Shown here: in pieces, positions 38,764 through 47,410 of the stretch
Layout of the letters: every line of letters starts with the position of its first letter
Position numbering within the stretch: the stretch's first letter is position 1
NCBI RefSeq assembly: GCF_004346195.1
Contig: NZ_SMAK01000005.1
Span: 186,001-250,000 of the forward strand
DNA from: Tepidamorphus gemmatus
Lineage (GTDB): Bacteria > Pseudomonadota > Alphaproteobacteria > Rhizobiales > Tepidamorphaceae
Length of the DNA stretch: 64,000 bases
Direction of reading: 5' to 3'
The notes under the pieces: model-generated
Told to the model about the DNA's origin: nothing
The model's input: the letters and a program-made list of their open reading frames with translations, nothing else
Database searches by the model: none
Made by a program: the position numbers and the translations under genes

Positions 38764-40380
38764 ATGCTGCCCCGCGCCGACACCTACGAGGATCTGCGTG
38801 ACCGCTTCCGCTGGGAGATCCCCGAGCGGTTCAACATCGCCGAGGCCTGCTGCGACCGCTGGGCGGCCCGCGAACCGGGTCGCACTGCGATCATCCATCG
38901 ACTCCCGGACGGCAAGGTCGCGCACGTCTCCTATGGCATGCTGCGCGATGCATCCGAACGTCTCGCCCGCGTTCTCGCGGACGCGGGCGTCGGACGCGGC
39001 GACCGGGTGGCGCTGTTGCTGCCGCAGTGTCCGGAGACCGCCATCGCCCACCTCGCGGTCTACAGGATCGGCGCGGTGGCGGTCCCGCTCGCCATGCTGT
39101 TCGGGATCGACGCGCTCGCCTATCGTCTCGCCGATTCCGGTGCGGCGGTCCTGATCACCGGCTCGGGCGGCCTCGCCAAGCTTGACCGGATCGACTCGCC
39201 CCCACCCTCCCTGCAGACGGTGATCTCGATCGACGGCCCCGAGGCAGCTGCGATCGGCTTTCACGAGGCGATCGGCGCCGTCGAACCGCTCACCGAGCGC
39301 GCCGAGACCGGACCAGATGACCCCGCACTGATGATCTACACGTCCGGCACGACCGGTCCTGCCAAGGGCGCGCTGCACGGTCACCGGGTACTGCTCGGCC
39401 ATCTGCCCGGCGTCCAGATGCCGCACGAATTCCTGCCGCAGCCGGGCGACGTGATGTGGACGCCGGCCGACTGGGCCTGGGCGGGCGGCCTGCTCAATGT
39501 GCTGCTGCCGGCGCTGTACCTCGGCGTCCCGGTGGTCGCCTACCGCTTCGAGAAGTTCGATCCCGAGCTGGCCTTCGCGCTGATGGCCGAGTTCGGCGTC
39601 CGCAATGCCTTCATCCCGCCGACCGCGCTCAGGATGATGCGGACCGTCAAATCCCCGAGGCAGCGCTGGAACCTGTCGCTGCGCACGATCGGCAGTGGCG
39701 GCGAGTCGCTCGGTCGCGAGGTCTACGACTGGGCCCGCAGCGAGTTGGGGCTGACCATCAACGAATTCTACGGACAGACCGAATGCAATCTGGTGCTGTC
39801 GTCCTGCGCGGCGATCGGGGTATCGCGCCCTGGCGCCATCGGCAAGCCCGTGCCGGGGCATGAGGTGGCGGTGATCGACGCGGCCGGCAACGTGCTGCCG
39901 CCCGGCCAGATCGGTCAGATCGCGGTGCGCCGGCCAGACCCGGTCATGTTCCTCGAATACTGGGGCAGACCGGATGCGACCGTGGCGAAGTTCGTCGGAG
40001 ACTGGATGAAGACCGGCGACGAGGGCTTTGTCGATGCCGACGGCTATGTCACCTTCATCGGCCGTGACGACGACGTCATTACCTCTGCGGGCTACCGGAT
40101 CGGCCCGGGCGAGATCGAGGATTGCCTGATCGCCCATCCTGCCGTGGCGCTGGCCGCTGCCGTCGGCAAGCCGGACCCGGTCCGCACCGAGATCGTCAAG
40201 GCGTTCATCGTTCCTGCCGAAGGCGTCGTTCCCTCGGCTGAACTCGTCGCGGATATCCAGGCCTTTGTGCGGGAACGGCTGGCGGCACACGAGTATCCGC
40301 GCGAGATCGAGTTCCTTCAGGAACTGCCGCTGACCACGACCGGCAAGGTGATCCGCAGGCTTCTGCGCGAGCGGGCCTGA
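38764..40380 (+). CDS. AMP-dependent acyl-CoA synthetase (medium-chain/acetyl type)
   Basis: This is a 538-residue ANL enzyme. The AMP-binding motif is YTSGTTGPAKGALHG, the adenine motif EFYGQTECNLV, and the hinge region MKTGDEGFVDADGY with FIGRDDDVI. The catalytic lysine is in TTTGKVIRR near the C-terminus. It forms acyl-AMP then acyl-CoA. The WTPADWAWAGG segment points to the medium-chain/acetyl-CoA branch. ATG 38764 has AGGAG five bases upstream. It converges on the GNAT gene 22 bases away. The preferred acid is unknown. Confidence 0.9.
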   Translation: MLPRADTYEDLRDRFRWEIPERFNIAEACCDRWAAREPGRTAIIHRLPDGKVAHVSYGMLRDASERLARVLADAGVGRGDRVALLLPQCPETAIAHLAVYRIGAVAVPLAMLFGIDALAYRLADSGAAVLITGSGGLAKLDRIDSPPPSLQTVISIDGPEAAAIGFHEAIGAVEPLTERAETGPDDPALMIYTSGTTGPAKGALHGHRVLLGHLPGVQMPHEFLPQPGDVMWTPADWAWAGGLLNVLLPALYLGVPVVAYRFEKFDPELAFALMAEFGVRNAFIPPTALRMMRTVKSPRQRWNLSLRTIGSGGESLGREVYDWARSELGLTINEFYGQTECNLVLSSCAAIGVSRPGAIGKPVPGHEVAVIDAAGNVLPPGQIGQIAVRRPDPVMFLEYWGRPDATVAKFVGDWMKTGDEGFVDADGYVTFIGRDDDVITSAGYRIGPGEIEDCLIAHPAVALAAAVGKPDPVRTEIVKAFIVPAEGVVPSAELVADIQAFVRERLAAHEYPREIEFLQELPLTTTGKVIRRLLRERA

Positions 40381-40401
40381 CGGGCGCCGGCACCCCGACG
40401 A

Positions 40402-41664
40402 TCAGCGGAGGCGACCGCGGATCGCCCTGAGACGGCGCAATCCGGCCCGCCCCAGCCTCTCGAGCCAGTGGGCGGCGGCGGCCAGCAGCGGGGGCGTGCG
40501 ACGCGGGAGGATCAGGACGTCGGCATAGGCTCGGCGCTGGCGCCAGATCCGGTCGATCATCGGATGACCGGGCATCGCACAGGAATCCCAGCGGAGCGGC
40601 TGGGCCTCCGCCAGAGCCTCCTCGGTGAGGTCGAGGGTCAGCAGCACGCCCGGGGAATAGGCCGCGAAGCCCTCGTCGTAGGCGATCTTCCACAGCCAGC
40701 GGTCGGCGCCGGACACCAGCGTGATGGTGGCGGCGATCGGATGTCCGTCGAGCCGCAGCATATCGACCCGGATCTGGCCATGACCGGCAAGGGCCGCCGC
40801 CGCCCGGCGGAACATCGCGGCAATCTGCGGCGACTGCGCAGCAGCGGTGCCGGCGCGGCCCTTCCAGCCTGACGCCTCCAGCGCCAGGAACGCCTCGATC
40901 GTCGGACCGATATCCTGGGCGAGGTGGGCAGTGGTGCGCTCCAGCCGGCCGCGTTCGCCGAGCCGTCGGCGCAGGCGACGGTACTCCTTGCGTGCCTTCG
41001 CCGACAGGGTCTCGTCGAGCCAAGCCGGCGGCAGCCCCGTGGTGTCGAGCACCGCCCGGTCGCGCGGCTCCAACTCCCGCAGCGCGATGCCGCGCTGCCG
41101 GGCCGCGCTGCGCATGGCATCGGCCGCCGGGCCGTCCTGCGGCAGGTGCCGGAACAGCCAGGCATCCGGCGTGCAGCGGCCCCCCGCCTCCAGCCAGTCG
41201 TACAGCACCCCCCAGGCTTCCTCTGCAAAGCCAGGATCAACCAGCGGCGCCGACGACATCGCGAAGGGATGGATGTAGGCCTCGGCCGCCACCAGCGACA
41301 GGCCCCAGCGTCGCCGCTCGACATAGGGAAAGATGCCGATCAGCTTGCGTCGGCAAGGCCGTTCGACCGGCGGCGCACTGCGCCAGACCAGCACCGCGCG
41401 GACATGCTCGATCGGACCGAGCCCGGCGATCGCGGCAAGCGCGAAGCCGGGATCGTAGAAGATGTTGGGCTCTGCCGCGCGGGCGGCGAGTTCCTTCCAG
41501 CCGCGCTCCATCTCGCGCAGGATCCGCCAGTTGGCGACTTCGACGACGTGGCGCGGTTCGGTCTTGCGCAGCGCCCCGTGACAGCCGACCTTCGCAGCCG
41601 TTATCGGCCGCGACATTCTCGCCCGCAGCAGGATCGTGCCGATACCTCCTGACACTGTCGTCAC
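40402..41664 (-). CDS. GNAT acyltransferase, CelD/BcsL-like
   Basis: This is a 420-residue protein of the double-GNAT (Acetyltransf_6/FemAB-like) family. The C-terminal domain (about 215-360) has SAKARKEYRRLRRRL, FLALEASGWKGRAGTA and the acyl-CoA binding region DRWLWKIAYDEGFAAYSPGVLL. Such proteins occur in exopolysaccharide or cellulose gene sets and are thought to acylate sugars or peptides. The flippase 47 bases upstream on the same strand supports a role in surface polysaccharide. No glycosyltransferase or polymerase lies nearby. Confidence 0.8.
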   Translation of the reverse strand: MTTVSGGIGTILLRARMSRPITAAKVGCHGALRKTEPRHVVEVANWRILREMERGWKELAARAAEPNIFYDPGFALAAIAGLGPIEHVRAVLVWRSAPPVERPCRRKLIGIFPYVERRRWGLSLVAAEAYIHPFAMSSAPLVDPGFAEEAWGVLYDWLEAGGRCTPDAWLFRHLPQDGPAADAMRSAARQRGIALRELEPRDRAVLDTTGLPPAWLDETLSAKARKEYRRLRRRLGERGRLERTTAHLAQDIGPTIEAFLALEASGWKGRAGTAAAQSPQIAAMFRRAAAALAGHGQIRVDMLRLDGHPIAATITLVSGADRWLWKIAYDEGFAAYSPGVLLTLDLTEEALAEAQPLRWDSCAMPGHPMIDRIWRQRRAYADVLILPRRTPPLLAAAAHWLERLGRAGLRRLRAIRGRLR

Positions 41665-41711
41665 ATGCCGTCTCCCCTTGACCAGCCGCGCGTCCCGCTT
41701 TGCGACGCCGC

Positions 41712-43151
41712 CTAGCGTCGGCTATCCAGCACGAACACGTGCAGGCCGAGCCGCGACTTCGCCACGAAGAACAGCAAGATCGATTCCACGATCAGCGCGG
41801 TGCTGGTCGCCCATGCCGCACCGGACAGGCCGAAGCGCGGGATGAGCGTGAAGTTGAGGGCCAGATTGAGCGCGAAGGCGCCCGCATAGACGATCGCGCA
41901 GGCGTTCTGCTGGCCGAGCATGTTGAGCACCCGGTCTACCGGCCCCACCATCGCGCGGGCCATCAACCCGATCACCAGGATGAACAGCAGCGGATAGCCT
42001 GCGCTGAAATCCGGACCGAACAGCCACAACAGCGGCTTGCCGGCGACCAGGATCGCCAGCGAGGCCAGCAGCGCCGGCCAGAACGTCCATCTGACGGTGT
42101 CGCGCACGAAGCTCTGCAGCCGGGCGACGTCGCCCGCGGTGTTGTACTCCGCGTATTTGTGGGCCGAGGCCGCAGTCACCGCGAAGGGAACGAACGACAC
42201 CAGCGCCAGCACCTTCACGGCCGCGTAATAGACGCCGACATCGGCCGGCCCCATGTAGAGCGAGACCACCAGCACGTCGGTGTTGGTGAGCAGCATGTAG
42301 AAGCTCTCGACCAGGAAGATCGGCAGCGCGGTGACCGTCCAGCCTTTCCAGGCGTAGCTGCGCCTGCCCTTCGGCAGGCGTCGGCCGAGCCGGATGTCGA
42401 GCAGGATCAGCTGTGCCATGCCGGTGATCCAGACCGCGGCGATCAGCGCATAGCCTGCGGTCACCGCATCGGCATGTCCGGTCACCAGGATGGTGCCGCC
42501 GACGATGGCAAGGATCGACAGCGGGCGGACGAGATAGGGCAGCGCCAGCGCCAGGTCGATCCAGGAATAGTTTCGGGCGATGCCGTCCTGAACCTCCATC
42601 AGAGCATAGACTGGCAGACAGACGAGGACGAGATACAGCGGCAGCACATAGTCGCCGCCGATCCGCTCGCTGAACAGCCACAGGCCCGCCGCACCGACGA
42701 CGGCGACCAGGGTGCCGACGCCGACCACGAACAGCCGGCTGCCGAACACGTAGCCGCGTGTCAGATCGGGCCGTCCGGCCTCGGTGTACTCGGCGATGAA
42801 GCGCTGTCCCGCCGTCGGGAAGCCAAGCGGGATCAGGCCGCCGACCAGCACCAGCGTGACGAATGCGAAGGCAAAGATGCCGTACTCGTGCGAGCCGAGC
42901 CAGCGCGCCAGCAGGATCTGCGAGACGAGCGCCAGGGCGGCGCTGGAGGCGCGGATGAAGAAGGCGATGAATGCCGTGCGCTGGGCGAGCGTCCGGTCGT
43001 CCTCGGCCCGTACGATCGCCCCCAGCATCTCACGCAGCTGTGTCGCGAACCGGGCCAATCCGGTCGCCTCGTTCCGGTTGTCGGCCGGAGCAGACTGATG
43101 CACGCTCTCGCTTCCCGTTCGGCAGCCCGGCTGCGGGGCCTCCTGCAGCAT
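41712..43151 (-). CDS. Polysaccharide flippase (Wzx/MATE-like)
   Basis: This is a 479-residue integral membrane protein with about 12-14 hydrophobic helices and a polar N-terminus. Patterns such as LLARWLGSHEYGIFAFAF at the first helices and a conserved Pro/Asn membrane segment are typical of polysaccharide exporters of the MOP superfamily. They move undecaprenyl-linked oligosaccharides across the inner membrane. It is paired with the GNAT gene downstream. Start uncertain: ATG 43151 has no Shine-Dalgarno, while GTG 43103 has GGAAG eight bases upstream and skips 16 residues. Confidence 0.88.
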   Translation of the reverse strand: MLQEAPQPGCRTGSESVHQSAPADNRNEATGLARFATQLREMLGAIVRAEDDRTLAQRTAFIAFFIRASSAALALVSQILLARWLGSHEYGIFAFAFVTLVLVGGLIPLGFPTAGQRFIAEYTEAGRPDLTRGYVFGSRLFVVGVGTLVAVVGAAGLWLFSERIGGDYVLPLYLVLVCLPVYALMEVQDGIARNYSWIDLALALPYLVRPLSILAIVGGTILVTGHADAVTAGYALIAAVWITGMAQLILLDIRLGRRLPKGRRSYAWKGWTVTALPIFLVESFYMLLTNTDVLVVSLYMGPADVGVYYAAVKVLALVSFVPFAVTAASAHKYAEYNTAGDVARLQSFVRDTVRWTFWPALLASLAILVAGKPLLWLFGPDFSAGYPLLFILVIGLMARAMVGPVDRVLNMLGQQNACAIVYAGAFALNLALNFTLIPRFGLSGAAWATSTALIVESILLFFVAKSRLGLHVFVLDSRR

Positions 43152-43199
43152 GCCCGACGAGCGCTTAAGAAACGGTTCCGGGAGCCGGACGGTCGGCCG

Positions 43200-43748
43200 T
43201 CAGGCCGAGAACCCGCCGGAGTCGAGATAGCGCTGTTCCTCGGGCGTGGTCGCCCGGCCGAGAATGACGTTGCGATGCGGAAAGCGGCCGAAACGGCGGA
43301 TCGCATCCATGTGGACCAGCGCCCAGTAATAGGCGTCCTGATCGCCGGTGGCGCGGAACAGGTCGCAGCTGCGCTCCTGCACCCTCATGTCCTCGCTGTG
43401 CTCGAACGGCATGTAGAAGAACTGTCTCGCCGGCATCGGATAGGCCCGGTCGAACCCGGCCGCGACCGCACGCTCGGCCACTGCAAGCGCGCGGGCGTCC
43501 TGGGCGAAGGCGCGCGGCGTTCCGCGGTAGATGTTGCGCGACAGCTGGTCGAGCACGATGATCAGCGCCAGCGCCCCGCTCGGCGTCGCCTCCCAGTCGG
43601 CGAGACCACCCGCTGCGGCATGTTCGAGCAGATCGAGGAAGCGCTCGCGACACGCGCCGTCGAATGCGTCACCGCCGGCAAACCAGCGCGACGCACCGGC
43701 CCTCCACCAGAAGTCCAGGACGTCGAACTGGGTCGGCAGCGCAGTCAT
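43200..43748 (-). CDS. DUF924 family protein
   Basis: This is a 182-residue soluble helical protein. Family features are VLDFWW near the N-terminus, IIVLDQLSRNIYRGTPRAFAQD in the middle, and MPFEHSEDM with RFGRFPHRN towards the end. The fold is TPR-like and no biochemical function is established. ATG 43748 was chosen because similarity begins at FDVLDFWW; the frame continues upstream inside the acyl-CoA synthetase gene, as shadow. It lies 49 bases downstream of that gene on the same strand. Confidence 0.85.
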   Translation of the reverse strand: MTALPTQFDVLDFWWRAGASRWFAGGDAFDGACRERFLDLLEHAAAGGLADWEATPSGALALIIVLDQLSRNIYRGTPRAFAQDARALAVAERAVAAGFDRAYPMPARQFFYMPFEHSEDMRVQERSCDLFRATGDQDAYYWALVHMDAIRRFGRFPHRNVILGRATTPEEQRYLDSGGFSA

Positions 43749-43797
43749 CCTCGCCTCCGGGGCATGGGTCGCGAACCGCCTGTCGGCCCGCCGCCGG

Positions 43798-45597
43798 TCA
43801 CAGCCTGACGTCGCCGGACTGGATCCGCCGGTAAAGATCGCGGTCGAGCCGCACGAACCGTTCCGTGGTGGGGTCATTGAAATAGATGTCGTCGCCGACC
43901 CGGTCGGGATCGAATCCCTCGGCGCGCAGCTCGACCTTCTTCTGCTTGAAGGTTCCCGTCACCTCGATCTCCTTGCGGATACGCAGGAACAGCGGCCGGG
44001 CATAGGACGGCAGCCGCGCCGTCAGGTGCTCGCGCAGCGCCCCCAGATCGAGATCCTCGTCGGCCACCACCGCGGCCATGCCGGCGCGTCCGTCCTGGCC
44101 ATCCACCGTCACGCCGTAGACATTGGCCTCGCGGATGCCGGGAAAGACGGTGATCGTTTCGGCGACCTCGGAGGTCGAGACATTCTCCCCCTTCCAGCGG
44201 AAGGTGTCGCCGATCCGATCGACGAAGTAGAAGTATCCCAGCCTGTCCTTGCGCATCAGGTCGCCGGTACGGAACCAGGCATCGCCCTTCTCGAAGACGT
44301 CACGCAGCACCTTTCGCTCCGTCTCCTTCGGATCGGCATAGCCGTCGAACCGCTGCGCCGGCGCCTTCGGGTCGATCAGGATGCGTCCGATCGCCTCGCC
44401 GACCTCGTCAGGCCCACATTCGATGCAGAAACCGTCGGCGCCGCGCACGACCTTCTCCGACTCCACGTCGAAGCGGACGATCTTGGTCATGAAGCGCCTT
44501 TCGAGCCATTTCGGGATGCGACCGACGGCGCCCGGCTTGCCGTCGAGGTTGAACAGCGTGACGTTGCCCTCCGTCGCCGCATACCATTCGATGATCTGCG
44601 GGATGCGGAAGCGGGTCTTGAAGTCCATCCAGATGTCGGGCCGCAGCCCGTTGCCGTTGCACAGCCGGATCTTGTGGCGCGATTCGTTGGGATTCGTCGG
44701 CGCGTTGAGCAGGTAGCGGCACAGTTCGCCGATGTACTGGAACATCGTGCAGTCGTGGGCGACGATGTCGTCCCAGAACTGCCTGGCCGAGAACTTCTCG
44801 CGCACGAAACAGGACCCGCCGGCCATCAGCGCAATGCCGGGCGCGATCACGCCGCCGGCGGTGTGATACATCGGCTGCGCGACGTAGATCCGGTCGCTCG
44901 CCTTCGAATTGCACAGCGCGGCGAAGCCCGCCATGATCGCCTGGATGCGGTAATGATTGATCACCGCTGCCTTCGGCAGCCCGGTCGTTCCGGAGGTGTA
45001 GATGTACAGCGCCGGGTCGTCGATGGTGAGCCCCGGCAGCTCTGACCGCGGCAGCGCCTCGCCGGTGAACTGCTCGAGGGCATAGTCGATCCGCTCCCGG
45101 CCCGAGGCGGTCCGTCCCGACACCCATGCCTGCGGCCCACCCGTCAGCAACGGCTCGGCCGTCTCGTAGGCGCCGATCAGCTCGGCACCGACGATGACAT
45201 GGCGGGCGCCGACGATGTTGATGCAGTGCGCCAGCGCTGCCCCGGTCAGGTTTGTGTTGAGCAGCGCACAGATGCCACCGACCCGTATGATGCCCATCCA
45301 CACGGCGAGATACTCGGGCTGGTTGGAGAGCAGCAGCGCAACCGTATCGCCCTTGCCGATGCCGGCCGCGCGCGCCCATTGCGCATACTGGTTCGAGCGG
45401 GCGAGCAAGCCGCGGTAGGTCAGGCTACGGCTCTCGTCGAGAATCGCGACGCTGTCGGCATGCTGCGCCGCCAGATCGTCGAGGACGTCGGGAAATGTCC
45501 GGGTCCGGTTCCTGGCGATCGGCGTGACACGCCTGAGGATACGCAGCGCACCTGCGGCGTAGAGATACTCGCTGCGCAGCCGTTCGATGAGCCCCAT
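43798..45597 (-). CDS. Long/very-long-chain acyl-CoA synthetase (FATP-like)
   Basis: This is a 599-residue ANL enzyme. The AMP motif is YIYTSGTTGLPKAAVINH, the adenine motif EWYAATEGN, the hinge FRTGDLMRKDRLGYFYF, and the acyl motif GDTFRWKGENVST, typical of the fatty acid transport protein branch. The C-terminal lysine region is GTFKQKKVEL. It activates imported fatty acids for beta-oxidation or lipid synthesis. ATG 45597 has a very strong GGGGGAGG just upstream. It is divergent from tusA across 183 bases. Confidence 0.93.
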   Translation of the reverse strand: MGLIERLRSEYLYAAGALRILRRVTPIARNRTRTFPDVLDDLAAQHADSVAILDESRSLTYRGLLARSNQYAQWARAAGIGKGDTVALLLSNQPEYLAVWMGIIRVGGICALLNTNLTGAALAHCINIVGARHVIVGAELIGAYETAEPLLTGGPQAWVSGRTASGRERIDYALEQFTGEALPRSELPGLTIDDPALYIYTSGTTGLPKAAVINHYRIQAIMAGFAALCNSKASDRIYVAQPMYHTAGGVIAPGIALMAGGSCFVREKFSARQFWDDIVAHDCTMFQYIGELCRYLLNAPTNPNESRHKIRLCNGNGLRPDIWMDFKTRFRIPQIIEWYAATEGNVTLFNLDGKPGAVGRIPKWLERRFMTKIVRFDVESEKVVRGADGFCIECGPDEVGEAIGRILIDPKAPAQRFDGYADPKETERKVLRDVFEKGDAWFRTGDLMRKDRLGYFYFVDRIGDTFRWKGENVSTSEVAETITVFPGIREANVYGVTVDGQDGRAGMAAVVADEDLDLGALREHLTARLPSYARPLFLRIRKEIEVTGTFKQKKVELRAEGFDPDRVGDDIYFNDPTTERFVRLDRDLYRRIQSGDVRL

Positions 45598-45780
45598 ATC
45601 CTCCCCCGGATCATGGTCGTCGCGCCACTCAACCGGAATTTGCGAGCTGGTTCTTGGCGAAAGGTGCTCGTCCTGTTGCCTCATTGAGTACCACCCTGCT
45701 GCGGCGAATGGAACCGGTCGCGATTTGACATCGCGGCGGCAGAATGGTTCCCATCCCCGGTCAGCGGCAAAGGAGACGAC

Positions 45781-46008
45781 ATGGTGGCGGAGCTCGACGT
45801 GAAGGGCCTGCTGTGCCCGCTACCGGTGCTGAAGGCGCGCAAGGCGCTGCAGGGGCTTGAGCCCGGCGATCTTCTCGCGGTCGAGGCAACCGATCCCGCC
45901 TCCGTCATCGACATTCCGCACTTCTGCGCGGAGTCGGGCCACCATCTCGTCGAGCAGACGCGCGCAGGTCCGATCTACCGGTTCCTGATCCGCCGCAAGG
46001 ACGGATGA
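45781..46008 (+). CDS. TusA/SirA family sulfur-carrier protein
   Basis: This is a 75-residue protein with the family motif LLCPLPVLKARKAL; Cys12 carries persulfide sulfur. TusA relays sulfur to the 2-thiouridine pathway of tRNA, to molybdenum cofactor synthesis or to sulfur oxidation. No tusBCDE or dsr genes are adjacent, so the pathway is open. The ribosome-binding site AAAGGAG is strong, and a TTGACA at 45725-45730 is a plausible -35 without a clear -10. Confidence 0.9.
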   Translation: MVAELDVKGLLCPLPVLKARKALQGLEPGDLLAVEATDPASVIDIPHFCAESGHHLVEQTRAGPIYRFLIRRKDG

Positions 46009-46032
46009 GAGCGGCCCGGGCAGGAGACCGAT

Positions 46033-47307
46033 TCAGCGCAGCGGATTGGGCCGCGGCTCGAACGGATTGACCATCGGCCGCGGCTTTGCCATCGTCGACA
46101 CCGGCGTTGCCGGCGGCGCCGGCACGGCGGGGCCGGTCGGCGACGCCTGACGGAAGGGATTGGGCCGTGGCAGCGGTACATCGAAGGCCACCAGAGGATC
46201 GGTCGCCACCCGCGCCGCCGGCAGACCCATGACCGGTGCGGAGGCAAGCGCAAGGACGCCAGCGCCGGCATTGTCGATGATGCGTGCGCCATCTGCCTCC
46301 GAGGGTCTGCCTGCCGCTACCGTCGTCGCCTCCGTTCCGAACGAAAGGATCTCCGGCGGCGCCTTCTTCTTCTGGCAGACATACGGACTGACATCGATGG
46401 GCGCGCCGACGTTCACCGGACGGTGCAGGCTGTCCAGCGTCGTGCGGTTGCCCGACAACAGCCCGAAGCTGCCCGTGCCGGCGGCGAACCCCGCCTCGAG
46501 CAGCCCGGCCGTCACCTCGTTGCGCTGCGCCGCGGTCATGCCGCCGAGTACCACCGCAACCAGCCGGCGTCCGCCGCGCGTTGCGGTAGCGACGATGTTG
46601 AAGCCTGAGGCACAGATATAGCCGGTCTTCATGCCGTCGGCGCCCTGGAAGCGGCCGATCAGCTTGTTGTGATTGGTCATCACCGCCTGGCCGACCCGGA
46701 TCGATTCGATGTCGAAGAAGCGCTGATACTGCGGAAAGTCGCGGATCAGGGCGCGAGCGAGGATGCCCATGTCGCGCGCCGTCGTGCGCTGTGCGGGATC
46801 GTGCAGTCCGTGCGGGTTGACGAAATGGCTGTCGATCATGCCAAGCCGCCGCGCGGTCGCATTCATCTCCGCGACAAAGGCCTGCTCGCTGCCGGAAATC
46901 GCCTCCCCGACGGCAACGGCGATGTCGTTCGCCGACTTCACCATCAGGATGCGGAGCGCGTACTCCAGGCTGATCTCGGTTCCCACCGCAAAGCCCATCT
47001 TGCTGGGCGGCTGCGACAGGGCGTATTCGGAGATCCTGACCGGACTGTCGAGCGAGACGCGCCCGCTGCGCACCGCGTCGAACACGACATATGCCGTGAG
47101 CAGCTTGGTCAGCGAGGCGGGATGCCAGGGCGTGTAGGCTCCGTAGGCATGCAGCACCTCGCCACTGCGCGCGTCGAAGACCAGGGCTGGGCCGGCCTCG
47201 CCCTCGCTCGGGGCGAACAGCACGGACCAGCCGGCTGCGAATGCCAGGAGCAGCGCACGCCAGCGGCCACGACGCTCCGGCGGACTGGGTCGCCGGCGGG
47301 TGATCAT
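46033..47307 (-). CDS. D-alanyl-D-alanine carboxypeptidase (DacA/DacF-like)
   Basis: This is a 424-residue class C penicillin-binding protein (family S11). The catalytic motifs are SLTK (Ser65, Lys68), SAN (125-127) and KTG (227-229). An N-terminal signal segment ends about residue 38 (GEAGPAL). It trims the terminal D-Ala of peptidoglycan stem peptides in the periplasm. After the catalytic domain there is a long Ala/Pro-rich tail ending in FEPRPNPLR, with NPF repeats, instead of the usual C-terminal amphipathic anchor. It converges on tusA across 24 bases. Confidence 0.92.
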   Translation of the reverse strand: MITRRRPSPPERRGRWRALLLAFAAGWSVLFAPSEGEAGPALVFDARSGEVLHAYGAYTPWHPASLTKLLTAYVVFDAVRSGRVSLDSPVRISEYALSQPPSKMGFAVGTEISLEYALRILMVKSANDIAVAVGEAISGSEQAFVAEMNATARRLGMIDSHFVNPHGLHDPAQRTTARDMGILARALIRDFPQYQRFFDIESIRVGQAVMTNHNKLIGRFQGADGMKTGYICASGFNIVATATRGGRRLVAVVLGGMTAAQRNEVTAGLLEAGFAAGTGSFGLLSGNRTTLDSLHRPVNVGAPIDVSPYVCQKKKAPPEILSFGTEATTVAAGRPSEADGARIIDNAGAGVLALASAPVMGLPAARVATDPLVAFDVPLPRPNPFRQASPTGPAVPAPPATPVSTMAKPRPMVNPFEPRPNPLR

Positions 47308-47410
47308 GGTTCCTTGTTACCCGGATTCCCGGCCCGACGCAAAGTCGGCCGCGGCCGGGCCCGAGGTGCGCGGCGACAATCGCGGCAGGCAGGGCGATGC
47401 CGGAACCGTC

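Noticed and set aside
41700-43808. Plus-strand open frame of about 700 codons opposite the flippase
   Set aside because: Antisense of a membrane protein gene; the product is Arg/Gln-rich, without hydrophobic helices or motifs.
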